64,000 bases of DNA from G963665975 sp963665975 (lineage in GTDB: Bacteria; Bacteroidota; Rhodothermia; Rhodothermales; Bin80), in the NCBI GenBank assembly GCA_963665975.1, contig OY762508.1:3782001-3846000 (forward strand), given 5' to 3'. Below, in pieces: positions 25,314-33,291 of the stretch (the first letter of the stretch is position 1; the number at the start of each line of letters is the position of its first letter). Below the pieces are notes generated by a model. It saw only the letters and a program-made list of their open reading frames with translations, was not told the origin of the DNA and did not search any database. The position numbers were made by a program, and so were the translations under genes.

Positions 25314-26869
25314 TTATGCTGCTTTGCCTCTGTCAGCTTTCCAGGCCTTCTGCCAATGATGGGGCAGGAGCTCTGCGACGCGTTTGGCAGGATGCGTCGG
25401 GATGCGCTGGAACACGTCCGTGAGCCACTCCTGGGGATTGACGCCGTGGAGTTTGCACGTGCCAAGGAGCGAATAGACCACGGCTGCCCGCTGGGCTGCA
25501 TCATGCGATCCCGCAAACAAGTAGTTCTTCCTTCCCAGAGCCAACGGGCGCAGGGCATTTTCGATCAAGTTGTTGTCCAGCTCGACGCGGCCCTCTTCCA
25601 GGTATCGGATCAGCCGTGGCCACAGGCCGAGCGTATAGGCCGTCGCCTTACCCCACGGGCCCTTGGGCAGCCCCCTGTTCGCCTCCAGCCAGGGCTTCAA
25701 CGCCTCCAGTACAGGCCGTGCGTTTTCCTGACGCACCACACGCCGCCGAGCCGCATCGGCACCGTCCTCACGCAGCGTGCGTTCCACCGTGTAGACGCGC
25801 CCGAATTGCTTCAACACATGCTCGGCCTTCTCCGGCTCGTATGTGCGGCAGTCGTAGAACTTGCGACGCGCATGGGCCATGCACCCGTACAGCGTAATCG
25901 AGGGGTGTACATCGAACGCCTGGTAGGCCACATACCCGTCCGTCTGCATCGCTCCTTTATACCCCTGCAAAAACGCCGCCGGGCCTGCCCGCGCACGGCT
26001 CCGACGATATTCCATCACCAATAGCTGCGACTCCGGGGCATGGTAGGCCTATAGTACCCCCGATGGGTCTCGCCTTTCTTGTTGCGATCCTGCACCCGGA
26101 TCGGCGTCTCATCCGCTTGCAGATACCCGCTCGTGAGCGCCTCCTGCTTCAGCGCCTCATACAGGGGCTGAAGATGCCACGCCGTCTGGGCGATCCACCC
26201 TCCGAGCGTGGACTTCGGGATCTCAATACCTGCCCGCCGGAATCGCTGCTGCTGCCGGTATAGGGGAAGGTGGTCGGTAAACTTATCGACCACTACGTGC
26301 GCCAACAGTCCCGGCCCGGCCATCCCCTTGTCAATCAGCCGCGCCGGCAACTCGGCCATAAGCACGCCTCGGTCCTCATTGGTTGGATCCACGTACTTGG
26401 GACGAAGATACTCGATCACTTTGTATCTGCCGGGCACGTACTCCAGGATCTGCGTTCGTTCCGTACCGATGCACTGGAGTCCGGTGGTGTCCACGTCCGG
26501 TTCGATCGTAATCGTCTCGCGGGGCAGGTGATCCGGCACATCATCGAAGTCCAGACGCCGCTTGGGTTTACGCCGCTGCCGCTTTATCTGATCCGTCTCA
26601 GGCTCGGACGGGGGCAGAGGAGCCTCGCCCTCCATGTTGGGAAACAACCAACCCTGCTGCGGATCCGGCTTCACCACGAATCGTTCGCTTTTCGGACTAA
26701 AGAGCAAGCGCTGGAGTACATCCAACTGCCGCTTCAAATCGTCCACGGTCTCACGCAGACCGCTATTGTCCTCACGTAGGCTGGTGTTCTGCTGAAGTAC
26801 CTCGGCAAGCTGCGCACGGAGGACGTCAGCATCCGCAGAAGAGAAGGAATTCTGTGCTTCAGGCTGCAT
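25314..26869 (-). pseudogene. tnpC: IS66 TnpC transposase with a frameshift
   Basis: Two overlapping frames make one IS66 transposase. The 5' frame starts MQPEAQNSFSSADADVLRAQ with a leucine-zipper-like coiled coil, a Cys-free linker, ARLIDKGMAGPGLLAHVVVDKF and the first catalytic region GYLQADETPIRVQ, then breaks after GETHRGYY. The 3' frame resumes at HAPESQLLVMEYRRSR and has MQTDGYVAYQ and RVELDNNLIENALRPLALGR with the catalytic Glu. One base is missing near 26045. No slippery sequence is apparent there, so this is decay rather than programmed frameshifting. Confidence 0.85.
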
Positions 26870-26920
26870 GATCCTACAACAAATCATGCACTTAGATTGT
26901 TCCCCATTGTACCGGACCAA

Positions 26921-27268
26921 TCACCCCGATTTTCGGCCTTCTACCGCATACCGGCGCCGATATCTTGCCGACTTCAGAGACACTCCCTCCAACAACATTA
27001 CCATCTGTGCCCAAGTCGGCGTCTCCGCTTTCGGCAGCTCGAACGTACCCGCCTCAAGTCGCTTGTAAAAGATCGCAAAGCCGTTCCGATCCCATGTTAA
27101 AGCCTTCAAATGGCTCCGCCTCCGGTTGACAAATACAAAAACGTCTCCCGTCATCGGATCCTGCTTCATACCATTTTTCACCAGCGCGCACAGGCCGTCG
27201 AAACTCTTGCGCATGTCGGTCGGCTGCCGGCAAAAGAAGTACCGGCGCGAAGGACCCAGTCCGATCAT
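26921..27268 (-). CDS. tnpB: IS66 TnpB accessory protein
   Basis: 115 residues starting MIGLGPSRRYFFCRQPTDMR, the conserved beginning of IS66 Orf2, with KSFDGLCALVKNGM, VFVFVNRRRSHLKALTWDRN and the C-terminal WAQMVMLLEGV. The ATG overlaps the tnpA stop by 4 bases (ATGA). Longer in-frame extensions upstream lie inside tnpA and are not real. Confidence 0.92.
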   Translation of the reverse strand: MIGLGPSRRYFFCRQPTDMRKSFDGLCALVKNGMKQDPMTGDVFVFVNRRRSHLKALTWDRNGFAIFYKRLEAGTFELPKAETPTWAQMVMLLEGVSLKSARYRRRYAVEGRKSG

Positions 27269-27558
27269 GACCGCACCAGTTGTACCAAATACGACGCAGA
27301 CACCGGGGCAAAGAAGCGCACACACATCCCAGAGGGATACCGTACTTCCACGCGCGCCTGATCGCCTGTCGCAGGGCTGCTTATCTCCACGAAACTGCCC
27401 GCTGACAGAACCTCCCGGCGATACTTCCGACGCCAGTAGACCAGTTGCGCATGGGAGATGCCGCGCTCGGCACAAAAGGCCGCTGCCGTCTGGCCTCTCT
27501 CTTCATACAGTTCCACGAGTGGATACATCTCTTTCGCCGTACGTCTTGGTGCTCCCAT
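27265..27558 (-). CDS. tnpA: IS66 TnpA helix-turn-helix protein
   Basis: 97 residues. The N-terminal helix-turn-helix (RRTAKEMYPLVELYEERGQT, AAFCAERGISHAQLVYWRRK) is typical of the small first protein of IS66 elements. First of three overlapping transposition genes; its N-terminus is duplicated as a stub in the left relic. Confidence 0.92.
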   Translation of the reverse strand: MGAPRRTAKEMYPLVELYEERGQTAAAFCAERGISHAQLVYWRRKYRREVLSAGSFVEISSPATGDQARVEVRYPSGMCVRFFAPVSASYLVQLVRS

Positions 27559-27644
27559 GCGATCCAGACTTTGAGCTCTCGGGTCCAGGAGTAATCTCCA
27601 CAGAACGCGTCACCCAATCCAGATGGGGTTCACCGCACGGTTAC

Positions 27645-27652
27645 GGCCGCGC
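27645..27652 (+). repeat. 8-bp target duplication GGCCGCGC, right copy
   Basis: Exact match to 19259-19266; sits between the IS66 end (...CGGTTAC) and the resumed integrase frame. Confidence 0.9.
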
Positions 27653-27958
27653 CACATGGCAGGCGCTCCATATCTTGCGAAACCTGGCGCCGGATGACAA
27701 GCACGTGTTTCGAGTCCAGCGTGGGTCGCTCACACGCAAGGGCTTGTGGGACGTGGTAATACGGACGTGCAAACAGACGGGAATGCACATGCGGTTTCGC
27801 GGCATTGGCTGCGCCACGCCGCGGCCTCCCATGCTCTCGGTCGCGGCACGCCTGTGCTTGTGGTGCAACATTCGCTCGGTCATGCAAGCTTGGCCACCAC
27901 GAGTCGCTATACTCACGCTCGGCCTACCGACGGATTGGCGCAGTATCTGCCCGTGTAA
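27653..27958 (+). pseudogene. Tyrosine recombinase, 3' part
   Basis: Continues the fragment at 19118-19266: ATWQALHILRNLAPDDKHVF, LTRKGLWDVVIRTCKQTG, then after a one-base frameshift near 27780 NAHAVSRHWLRHAAASHALG, LGHASLATTSRYTHARPTD and a normal C-terminus LAQYLPV. The catalytic HxxR (HWLRH), second His (LGHAS) and nucleophile Tyr (SRYTH) are all present. Besides the transposon insertion, the separate frameshift means it was, or has since become, inactive. Confidence 0.85.
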
Positions 27959-27997
27959 TCCGACGCAAGCAGGCCGCTTTTTGGGGGTAATGTCGGA

Positions 27998-28018
27998 ATG
28001 TCGTCAATCAGATTGACG
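27998..28018 (+). repeat. Solo IS21-end-like sequence inside a small palindrome
   Basis: ATGTCGTCAATCA (27998-28010) is the exact reverse complement of the first 13 bases of the IS21 element at 28605. CGTCAATC-A-GATTGACG (28002-28018) is also a perfect palindrome. It may be a leftover end or a chance hit. Confidence 0.4.
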
Positions 28019-28182
28019 GCAATCGGAGTATAAGCCGTTCCGTTCAAGCACCGCTGGAAATACCAAGATCATTGTTGCCCTCCGTTCCGTGCAACGACGA
28101 AGACAATAATGTCTGACAAAGCCGAGTATCCATTGCGCCACACGTACGGGTGCATTGCGCCCGATGATCTTACTGGATACGG

Positions 28183-28604
28183 TTACTTCGTAATCGCATA
28201 TACGGCAATGTATGGACCGCTAGTATCAGATTGAATGCTCCCATAAGCACGTCCAGCTTTTATGACCTTCAGGATCAGATTCGTGGGCAACTCCATTTCA
28301 CCTACCAACCTTCCATTTGTATCAGCTATAAGCCATTTAGCAAATATAGATTCAGGGGCCGGATATTCTCTAATCCAGATGTGTCCTTGATCATCAACCA
28401 CAAGCGCATCATAAGCAGGTTTGGTTTTAGGTAATAATTTTGATTTGAGAATCGCCCTGCGATTTTCCCTTGAATAAGATGATGCTATAATCTCAACCTC
28501 TCTTCTGGTAACGGGTAAAGGTTCATGTGCAATCTCTATTGTTCTTACTACCTCACCATTTTCTGAGGTGATCGTAATGTCAATTGCGTCATTCCACCCA
28601 GAGT
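28183..28604 (-). pseudogene. Beta-propeller gene, 3' part, cut by IS21
   Basis: Encodes SGWNDAIDITITSENGEVV, EPLPVTRREVE, ALVVDDQGHIWIREY, GRLVGEMELPTNLILKV and IKAGRAYGSIQSD before the stop at 28183. It aligns end to end with the C-terminal third of the intact propeller lipoprotein at 7337-8506. Joining it to 31279-32005 and counting the 6-bp duplication once restores a 380-codon frame. Confidence 0.88.
28599..28604 (+). repeat. 6-bp IS21 target duplication CAGAGT, left copy
   Basis: Identical to 31279-31284 at the far end of the element; one copy completes the broken propeller codon series (LYS-GWND). Confidence 0.88.
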
Positions 28605-28668
28605 TGATTGACGACATTTAGAATTAACGGCAACGACAATTAAAATTTTCGGGACCTGAGTCAGTCTT

Positions 28669-30219
28669 GTGCGTGGACGGCCGGATTTTTCCAGTCGATC
28701 CACATTTGAGATGGTACGAGACTCACAGGTTCTGCTTCTACGCAGGTTGGTATTGAAGAAGGGGGAGTCCATAATGACGGCAGCGGCCAAGTCTGGCATG
28801 AGTGAGCCTACCGCGCGGAAGTACGTGCGGTTGGGCAAGCTGCCAAGCGAGACGAAGCAGCCGCACACGTGGCGTACGCGCAAGGATCCGTTCGCGGACG
28901 TGTGGGAGGAGGTCAAGGCCTTTCTGGAGGTCAATCCCAACATTGAGGTGAAGGCGCTCTTTGGCGAGTTGCAGCGTCGGTATCCGGACAAGTTCCAGCC
29001 GGGCCAGCTGCGCACATTACAGCGGCGCGTGAAGCATTGGAAGGCGACCGAGGGTCCGCCAAAGGAAGTATTCTTTGCCCAGGAGTACGAGCCGGGAGAT
29101 CGCGCCCAATCGGACTTTACGTGCATGAACGAGTTGGGTGTGACGATCCAGGGAGAGCCGTTTCCGCATCTGTTGTACCACTTTGTGCTGGCGTATTCGA
29201 ACTGGGAGACGGGTACGATTTGCCGTTCAGAGAGCTTTGAGGCGCTCTCGGAGGGTGTGCAGAATGCCCTGCACGCGTGTGGAGGCGCGCCCAGGCTGCA
29301 CCAGACGGACTCCATGAGTTGTGCGGTACGCAAGCTGCGTGGCGGCAAAGAGGCTTTTACCGAGCGCTACCAGGCGTTGATGCGCCACTGTGGCATGGAA
29401 GCGCGGCATACGCAGGTACGGAGTCCGCACGAGAACGGAAAGGTAGAGCAGCGGCACTACCGGCTGAAGCTGGCGATAAGGAACCAGCTCATGTTGCGTG
29501 GTGGAAGCGATTTTGAGAGCCGGCAGGCCTATACAGTGTTTCTCGAGAAGCTGTTTGCACAGTTGAATGCGCAGCGCAGGGAGCGTTTCGAGCAGGAGCG
29601 GGCCTTGCTGCGGCCTCTTGCGAAGCGGCGACTGGAGAGCTACAAGGCATTTCGGGTGCGAGTATCGAAGGGCAGTGTGATACGGGTTCAGAGCAACATC
29701 TACTCGGTATCGAGCCGGCTGGTCGGCGAATTGGTTGCCGTACGTCTTTTCAGCGAGGTAGTTGAGGTGTGGTACGGGCAGCATCTCATGGAGCGCATGC
29801 CGCGGCAGTATGGAAAAGGCAAGCACCGTATCAAGTATCGGGATGTGATCGACTCGCTGGTGCGCAAACCGGGGGCGTTTGCCCAATACCGATACCGGGC
29901 GGAGCTTTTTCCCACACACCGGTTTCGGATGGCCTATGACGCGCTGCATCGGGCGCACAGAGCGTCTCTGAAGGCCGACAAGACGTATCTGCGTGTGTTG
30001 TACTTGGCAGCCAAAGAGAGCGAATCGGGCGTAGACGCTGCCCTGCGTGTGCTGCTGGAGGGCAAAGAGCCCCTTACGGTAGCGGCTGTAGAAGCGCTGC
30101 TGGATCGCATGGTGCAGAAGGCTCCTGTTCTTCTGGTAGCGCCTCCTGTGGTGGATCTGAGTGCGTATGACGGCCTGTTGGAGCCATCGACGCGGACTTC
30201 TCTTACCGTAGCGCCATGA
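28669..30219 (+). CDS. istA: IS21-family transposase IstA
   Basis: 516 residues from a GTG; an ATG at 28711 is the alternative start. DDE transposase: N-terminal helix-turn-helix region (KKGESIMTAAAKSGMSEPTA, RKYVRLGK), catalytic Asp in RAQSDFTCMN, second Asp in RLHQTDSMS, and Glu in SPHENGKVEQRHY. A C-terminal SH3-like region follows (VRVSKGSVIRVQSNIYSV). It overlaps istB by 4 bases (ATGA), the usual IS21 coupling. No frame damage is seen. Confidence 0.92.
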   Translation: MRGRPDFSSRSTFEMVRDSQVLLLRRLVLKKGESIMTAAAKSGMSEPTARKYVRLGKLPSETKQPHTWRTRKDPFADVWEEVKAFLEVNPNIEVKALFGELQRRYPDKFQPGQLRTLQRRVKHWKATEGPPKEVFFAQEYEPGDRAQSDFTCMNELGVTIQGEPFPHLLYHFVLAYSNWETGTICRSESFEALSEGVQNALHACGGAPRLHQTDSMSCAVRKLRGGKEAFTERYQALMRHCGMEARHTQVRSPHENGKVEQRHYRLKLAIRNQLMLRGGSDFESRQAYTVFLEKLFAQLNAQRRERFEQERALLRPLAKRRLESYKAFRVRVSKGSVIRVQSNIYSVSSRLVGELVAVRLFSEVVEVWYGQHLMERMPRQYGKGKHRIKYRDVIDSLVRKPGAFAQYRYRAELFPTHRFRMAYDALHRAHRASLKADKTYLRVLYLAAKESESGVDAALRVLLEGKEPLTVAAVEALLDRMVQKAPVLLVAPPVVDLSAYDGLLEPSTRTSLTVAP

Positions 30220-31010
30220 AGACGCTGACGTCAACAGAACTGGAGCGGGCGCTGCAGGCAGGGCTCAAGGAGCTCCGTATGCCGGCGATCCGGGCGTGCT
30301 GGCGGGAGAAGGCCGATATGGCCCGCAGGGAGGCCTTGAGCTTCGAGCGTTTCCTGTTGGAGCTCATAGAAGAGGAGCAACAGGAGCGTCACAGCAATCG
30401 CATTCAGCGTTGGCTGCGCGAGTCGCGGCTGCCGCTGGAGAAGACGCTGGACACATTCGATCGGGGCCGGTTGCCCTTGCGGTTAGACCACCATCTGCGT
30501 GTGCTACTGGAGGGAGGCTTTCTGGACCGCAAGGAGAATGTCCTGGTCTTCGGTCCTCCCGGCAGCGGCAAGACGCACCTGGTGTGTGCACTGGGTCGGG
30601 AGTTGATCTTTCAGCGGCGGCGCGTGCTCTTCTACAATTGCAGCACCCTGGTACAGGATCTGCTATGGGCCAAACAACAGCTGCGTCTGCCCAAGCTCCT
30701 CAAGCGATTATCTCGCTTTGAGGCGCTCATTATCGACGACATCGGCTACGTGCAGCACACTCGGGAGGAGATGGAGGTGCTGTTTCTGCTCTTGTCGCAG
30801 CGCTACGAGCGTGGCAGCGTGCTTCTTACGAGCAATTTGGCCTTCAGTCAGTGGGAGCGCATCTTCAAGGATCCGATGACCACGGCTGCGGCCATAGACC
30901 GGCTCGTGCATCACAGCGTGATACTGGAGCTGAATGTGCCGAGCTATCGGCTGGAGGCTTCCAAGCGGCGCCAACAGGTCCAGGATGACGCCCAGAGCGC
31001 TGGGTCCTGA
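30216..31010 (+). CDS. istB: IS21-family ATPase IstB
   Basis: 264 residues. AAA+/DnaC-like helper ATPase that stimulates IstA. Walker A GPPGSGKTHLV lies around residue 112, Walker B LIIDDIGYV follows, and sensor SVLLTSNLAFSQWERIF is intact. The N-terminal helical region (FERFLLELIEEEQQERHSNR) is the IstB-specific part. The gene is complete. Confidence 0.92.
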   Translation: MKTLTSTELERALQAGLKELRMPAIRACWREKADMARREALSFERFLLELIEEEQQERHSNRIQRWLRESRLPLEKTLDTFDRGRLPLRLDHHLRVLLEGGFLDRKENVLVFGPPGSGKTHLVCALGRELIFQRRRVLFYNCSTLVQDLLWAKQQLRLPKLLKRLSRFEALIIDDIGYVQHTREEMEVLFLLLSQRYERGSVLLTSNLAFSQWERIFKDPMTTAAAIDRLVHHSVILELNVPSYRLEASKRRQQVQDDAQSAGS

Positions 31011-31191
31011 CATCGTATAGACAGCCGTGAGGCGCTTGAGCGCTATAGGAAGCCGGGTAATACGTGGTGTTTCCAGGAGTATTGGTGCGCGGAATGCCAC
31101 GCTGACAAGGTCTGTGGAAAAGATAATGTATGGCGTCTGTCTACAATTGGATTCACGCGTACCGGCCGGGGGCGAAAAAGCACTCGGCTTC

Positions 31192-31218
31192 GAGCTTCGA
31201 GGCTCCGCCTCGAAGCTC
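31192..31218 (+). terminator. Strong GC-rich hairpin near the IS21 right end
   Basis: GAGCTTCGAGGC and GCCTCGAAGCTC form a perfect 12-bp stem with a 3-base loop, downstream of istB. There is no T-run directly after it, so it may end transcription by another route or block read-through. Confidence 0.5.
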
Positions 31219-31278
31219 GGCCTCTGTCTTTACAAAATTTTAATTGTCGTCGACCAAAAAAATAATTGACGTTGATCA

Positions 31279-32005
31279 CAGAGTACAATAGGCTGTTATT
31301 AAGAATAAAGAACGAGGCTCTGCCAAAAGGAAGTGACATCACGCTAATTCCTGATCCTTCCCTATTGGAATATGTTCTAACTACTGACTCCTTAGCGGGC
31401 AATCTTGCTATTGATGTTTCCGCTATGGCACCTTGCTTGTCCACCAAGTTTACAGCATCAAATCTTGATTCATCAGGGTCATGTCCACCTAGCAAATCTC
31501 CTGGAGGACGGTATGGTGATCTATACTTAAAAAGATATCCGTTTTCGGTCACGCCAAGCAGGTTAAAGGGACTTGATTCGGGAGGGTCGTCTATGTTCAT
31601 GCTATAGGCGTATCGAAGCGTCCCTGGTTTAAAGACCAGTAGACGCCTCAATGACGAGTCATAAACATAGACTGAGTCTTTTGGGCCGACTATTACGCTC
31701 CTGCTGCCTTTGAATTCTCCAGGTCCTACTCCTTTTGCACCCACAAAGCCGACAAAATGCCCCTCGTCTGAAAATGAAATGACTGGTGACTGCCGATATC
31801 CACCAATGAATAGGTGGTTGACACTATTAACAGCCATGTCTGTATACAAATGGTCCATAAACAAAATGGTGTCTCCCCTAGCCTCATCTCCAACTCTGAA
31901 AATCTCGGTGAACTCGTAAGGAGAAGTATTAATCTGAGCTTCTGCCGTGTCATATAGGCACAGAACAGGAAGAATGTATGTCAGACAATAGAAAATATGT
32001 TTCAT
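31279..32005 (-). pseudogene. Beta-propeller gene, 5' part, cut by IS21
   Basis: Starts MKHIFYCLTYILPVLCL...AEAQ, a signal peptide with a signal peptidase I-type end rather than a lipobox. Then come EFTEIFRVGDEARGDTILF, GFVGAKGVGPGEFKG, DSVYVYDSSLRRLLVF and FFILNNSLLYS, where the IS21 element begins. It matches the N-terminal two thirds of the paralogue at 7337. Apart from the insertion the frame is clean. Confidence 0.88.
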
Positions 32006-32345
32006 TGATCATATGGCTCAGTGTTACAGGGCCTCGTAATATCCGTTTTTTGTGTTCATCTACTACTGAATTCGGGGTTGGGAGAGAAAAGTTGCACTTA
32101 TGTATATAATGTCCAATAAAAACAAGTCGCACCCTGGCCACCCTCTATAATCGGCTTGATAGAATTGGTTGTGTGCTATCCCTGTGCCGTGGGTGTTTCA
32201 GTTGTGCGTTAGCAACGGATCAGCACTTCTGCCGCACCACCATCTGATCTGCGAACTTGCATGACTTCAGTGCGGGCAATAAATCAGCCAGACTCGTTTG
32301 TGCGATTGCCCACCGTGCACCGGCATCGTCGCCGGACGGTTACCA
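32006..32345 (-). other. Intergenic region with a dispersed repeat
   Basis: 340 bases between the start of the split propeller gene and the stop of the barrel gene. Copy B of the dispersed repeat lies at 32220-32311; nothing else is recognisable. Confidence 0.4.
32220..32311 (-). repeat. Degenerate dispersed repeat, copy B
   Basis: Minus-strand reading RWAIAQTSLADLLPALKSCK then FADQMVVRQKC and a stop; related to copy A at 21768-21860, which has SKTSLADDIAH in one frame and SCKSATRTVVRQ in the next. No start or longer frame is attached. Confidence 0.5.
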
Positions 32346-33008
32346 TCAGAATACAAATCCCGCCAACAGCACGATGCCATTGTTTCTGATGGTGGTGTCC
32401 CCGAGCACTTCGTGTGGTTTCGTAATATCTTGTAGTCCAGCATAATAACGGGCTTCAACCAGGATGCGCTGGCTGCCCCATTCGATTTCAAGCGCGGCTC
32501 CTGCTACGGCACCTAGGTCGACCCGTTCGATGGATTCGTCCACTTCCGATAGGGTCAGTCGGGGGTTGCGACCGCTCCCACTGGATTCTTGTGTGGTGAG
32601 GTGGATTCTTGCCTCCAATTGAAAGGCGGCAGCTGGCCCCACAAATAGCCTGGGATGTACGCGTCCACCGGTAAAGAACCGGAATTGCAGACTCAGCGGC
32701 AGCATAAGGTAGGTAAGATCCGATCTCAGCTTTGTCGGTATGCCCACCTGCATCACGTCGGTTGTAGCCCCCTTGCGCACATACGTAATGTCGAGCTGCG
32801 CAAGTAATCCATTCCCAAAATCATATCCAATTGCACCCCCTCCGGCAATACCCACTCTATAGCCCCAGTCTGTGCTTCCCGCGGCTAGGTCGCCACTGTA
32901 CGTGGTAAGGGCTCCTCCAAACTTTATGGCCCCCACCCACTGTTGTGCTGCAGACGGCAGCGCCAAAATGTGTAGCGTGCAGGTTACAAGGGCAAGCCGC
33001 ACCAGCAT
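32346..33008 (-). CDS. PorT-like outer-membrane beta-barrel protein
   Basis: 220 residues. Signal peptide MLVRLALVTCTLHILALPSAAQ, then KFGGALTTYSGDLA and alternating strands (YRVGIAGGGAIGYDFGNGLL, AQLDITYVRKGATTD, YLMLPLSLQFRFF, LFVGPAAAFQLEARI, GAVAGAALEIEWGSQRILVE), ending VLLAGFVF with a terminal aromatic. This is the common small 8-strand porin-like family of Bacteroidota. No partner genes point to a specific role. Confidence 0.8.
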   Translation of the reverse strand: MLVRLALVTCTLHILALPSAAQQWVGAIKFGGALTTYSGDLAAGSTDWGYRVGIAGGGAIGYDFGNGLLAQLDITYVRKGATTDVMQVGIPTKLRSDLTYLMLPLSLQFRFFTGGRVHPRLFVGPAAAFQLEARIHLTTQESSGSGRNPRLTLSEVDESIERVDLGAVAGAALEIEWGSQRILVEARYYAGLQDITKPHEVLGDTTIRNNGIVLLAGFVF

Positions 33009-33291
33009 AGAATCAATGTGGTCGGAAGAATAGAAGACACCTTGAACACAGGGTCGTTATGATTGTGCCATCCGAGACCTGCTGGTGAGGCACCTCCATG
33101 TCGGACACGGCTGTCTTTCTCTGTGGATAGACCACCGCAGGGACACCACTTCTGACACGCTGTGTGGCCATCTCGCGAGTAATCACAGGCTCGGCTCAAC
33201 GCGGAGAAAAACATTGCGCTGGGAACAAGCGGACACGCATGCAGTGAACCCGGCCCTGCCTGGGTGGCGAGTATTAATCGTGTCAATTGAA

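Larger units (their letters stand above)
19267..27644 (+). mobile_element. IS66-bounded composite transposon (8,378 bp)
   Basis: Bounded by two IS66 elements in inverted orientation, the tnpA-proximal end of each facing outward: GTAAGCGTCCGGCG at 19267 and, read inward from the right, GTAACCGTGCGGTG at 27644. Both outer ends are flanked by GGCCGCGC, and the interrupted integrase frame is restored when the unit is removed. A single IS66 cannot have two tnpA ends, so the whole block moved as one unit. Contents: left IS66 deletion relic, an IstB-like scrap, a membrane protein, a cysteine-rich lipoprotein with its promoter and repeats, a group II intron, an IS110 element, and an IS66 copy with a frameshifted tnpC. 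Neither IS66 copy now looks able to move by itself. Confidence 0.85.
25199..27644 (-). mobile_element. IS66 element, right arm of the composite transposon (2,446 bp)
   Basis: Full-length copy with tnpA, tnpB, tnpC on the minus strand and inverted ends GTAAGCGTCCGGTC (25199) and, reading inward, GTAACCGTGCGGTG (27644). tnpC carries a one-base deletion, so the element is probably not autonomous. The 8 bases outside its inner end (CGTGCGGG) do not match those outside the relic's inner end, in agreement with the outer ends being the ones used. Confidence 0.88.
28605..31278 (+). mobile_element. IS21-family element (2,674 bp)
   Basis: Ends are TGATTGACGACATTTA (left) and, read inward, TGATCAACGTCAATTA (right), imperfect inverted repeats beginning TGAT. 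An additional inner inverted repeat ACGACAATTAAAATTTT occurs near both ends, as in IS21-type multiple terminal repeats. CAGAGT is duplicated at both borders. It carries intact istA and istB and a strong hairpin near the right end. The exact target duplication and restored host frame suggest a recent insertion. Confidence 0.92.

Noticed and set aside
25314..26869. Programmed frameshift in IS66 tnpC
   Set aside because: No slippery heptamer or pause structure at the break, and IS66 TnpC is normally read in one frame; a one-base deletion explains it better.
27126..28016. Plus-strand frame of 296 codons across the IS66 border
   Set aside because: It reads antisense to tnpB and tnpA, then in part along the integrase fragment; only the latter section is real coding sequence.
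32330..32341. GGACGGTTAC-like IS66 end downstream of the barrel gene
   Set aside because: Only about ten bases match, with no partner end or duplication.
33085..33291. N-terminal extension of the glycosyltransferase at 33292
   Set aside because: The added 69 residues are not protein-like for a GT4 start; the conserved fold begins right after the ATG at 33292.
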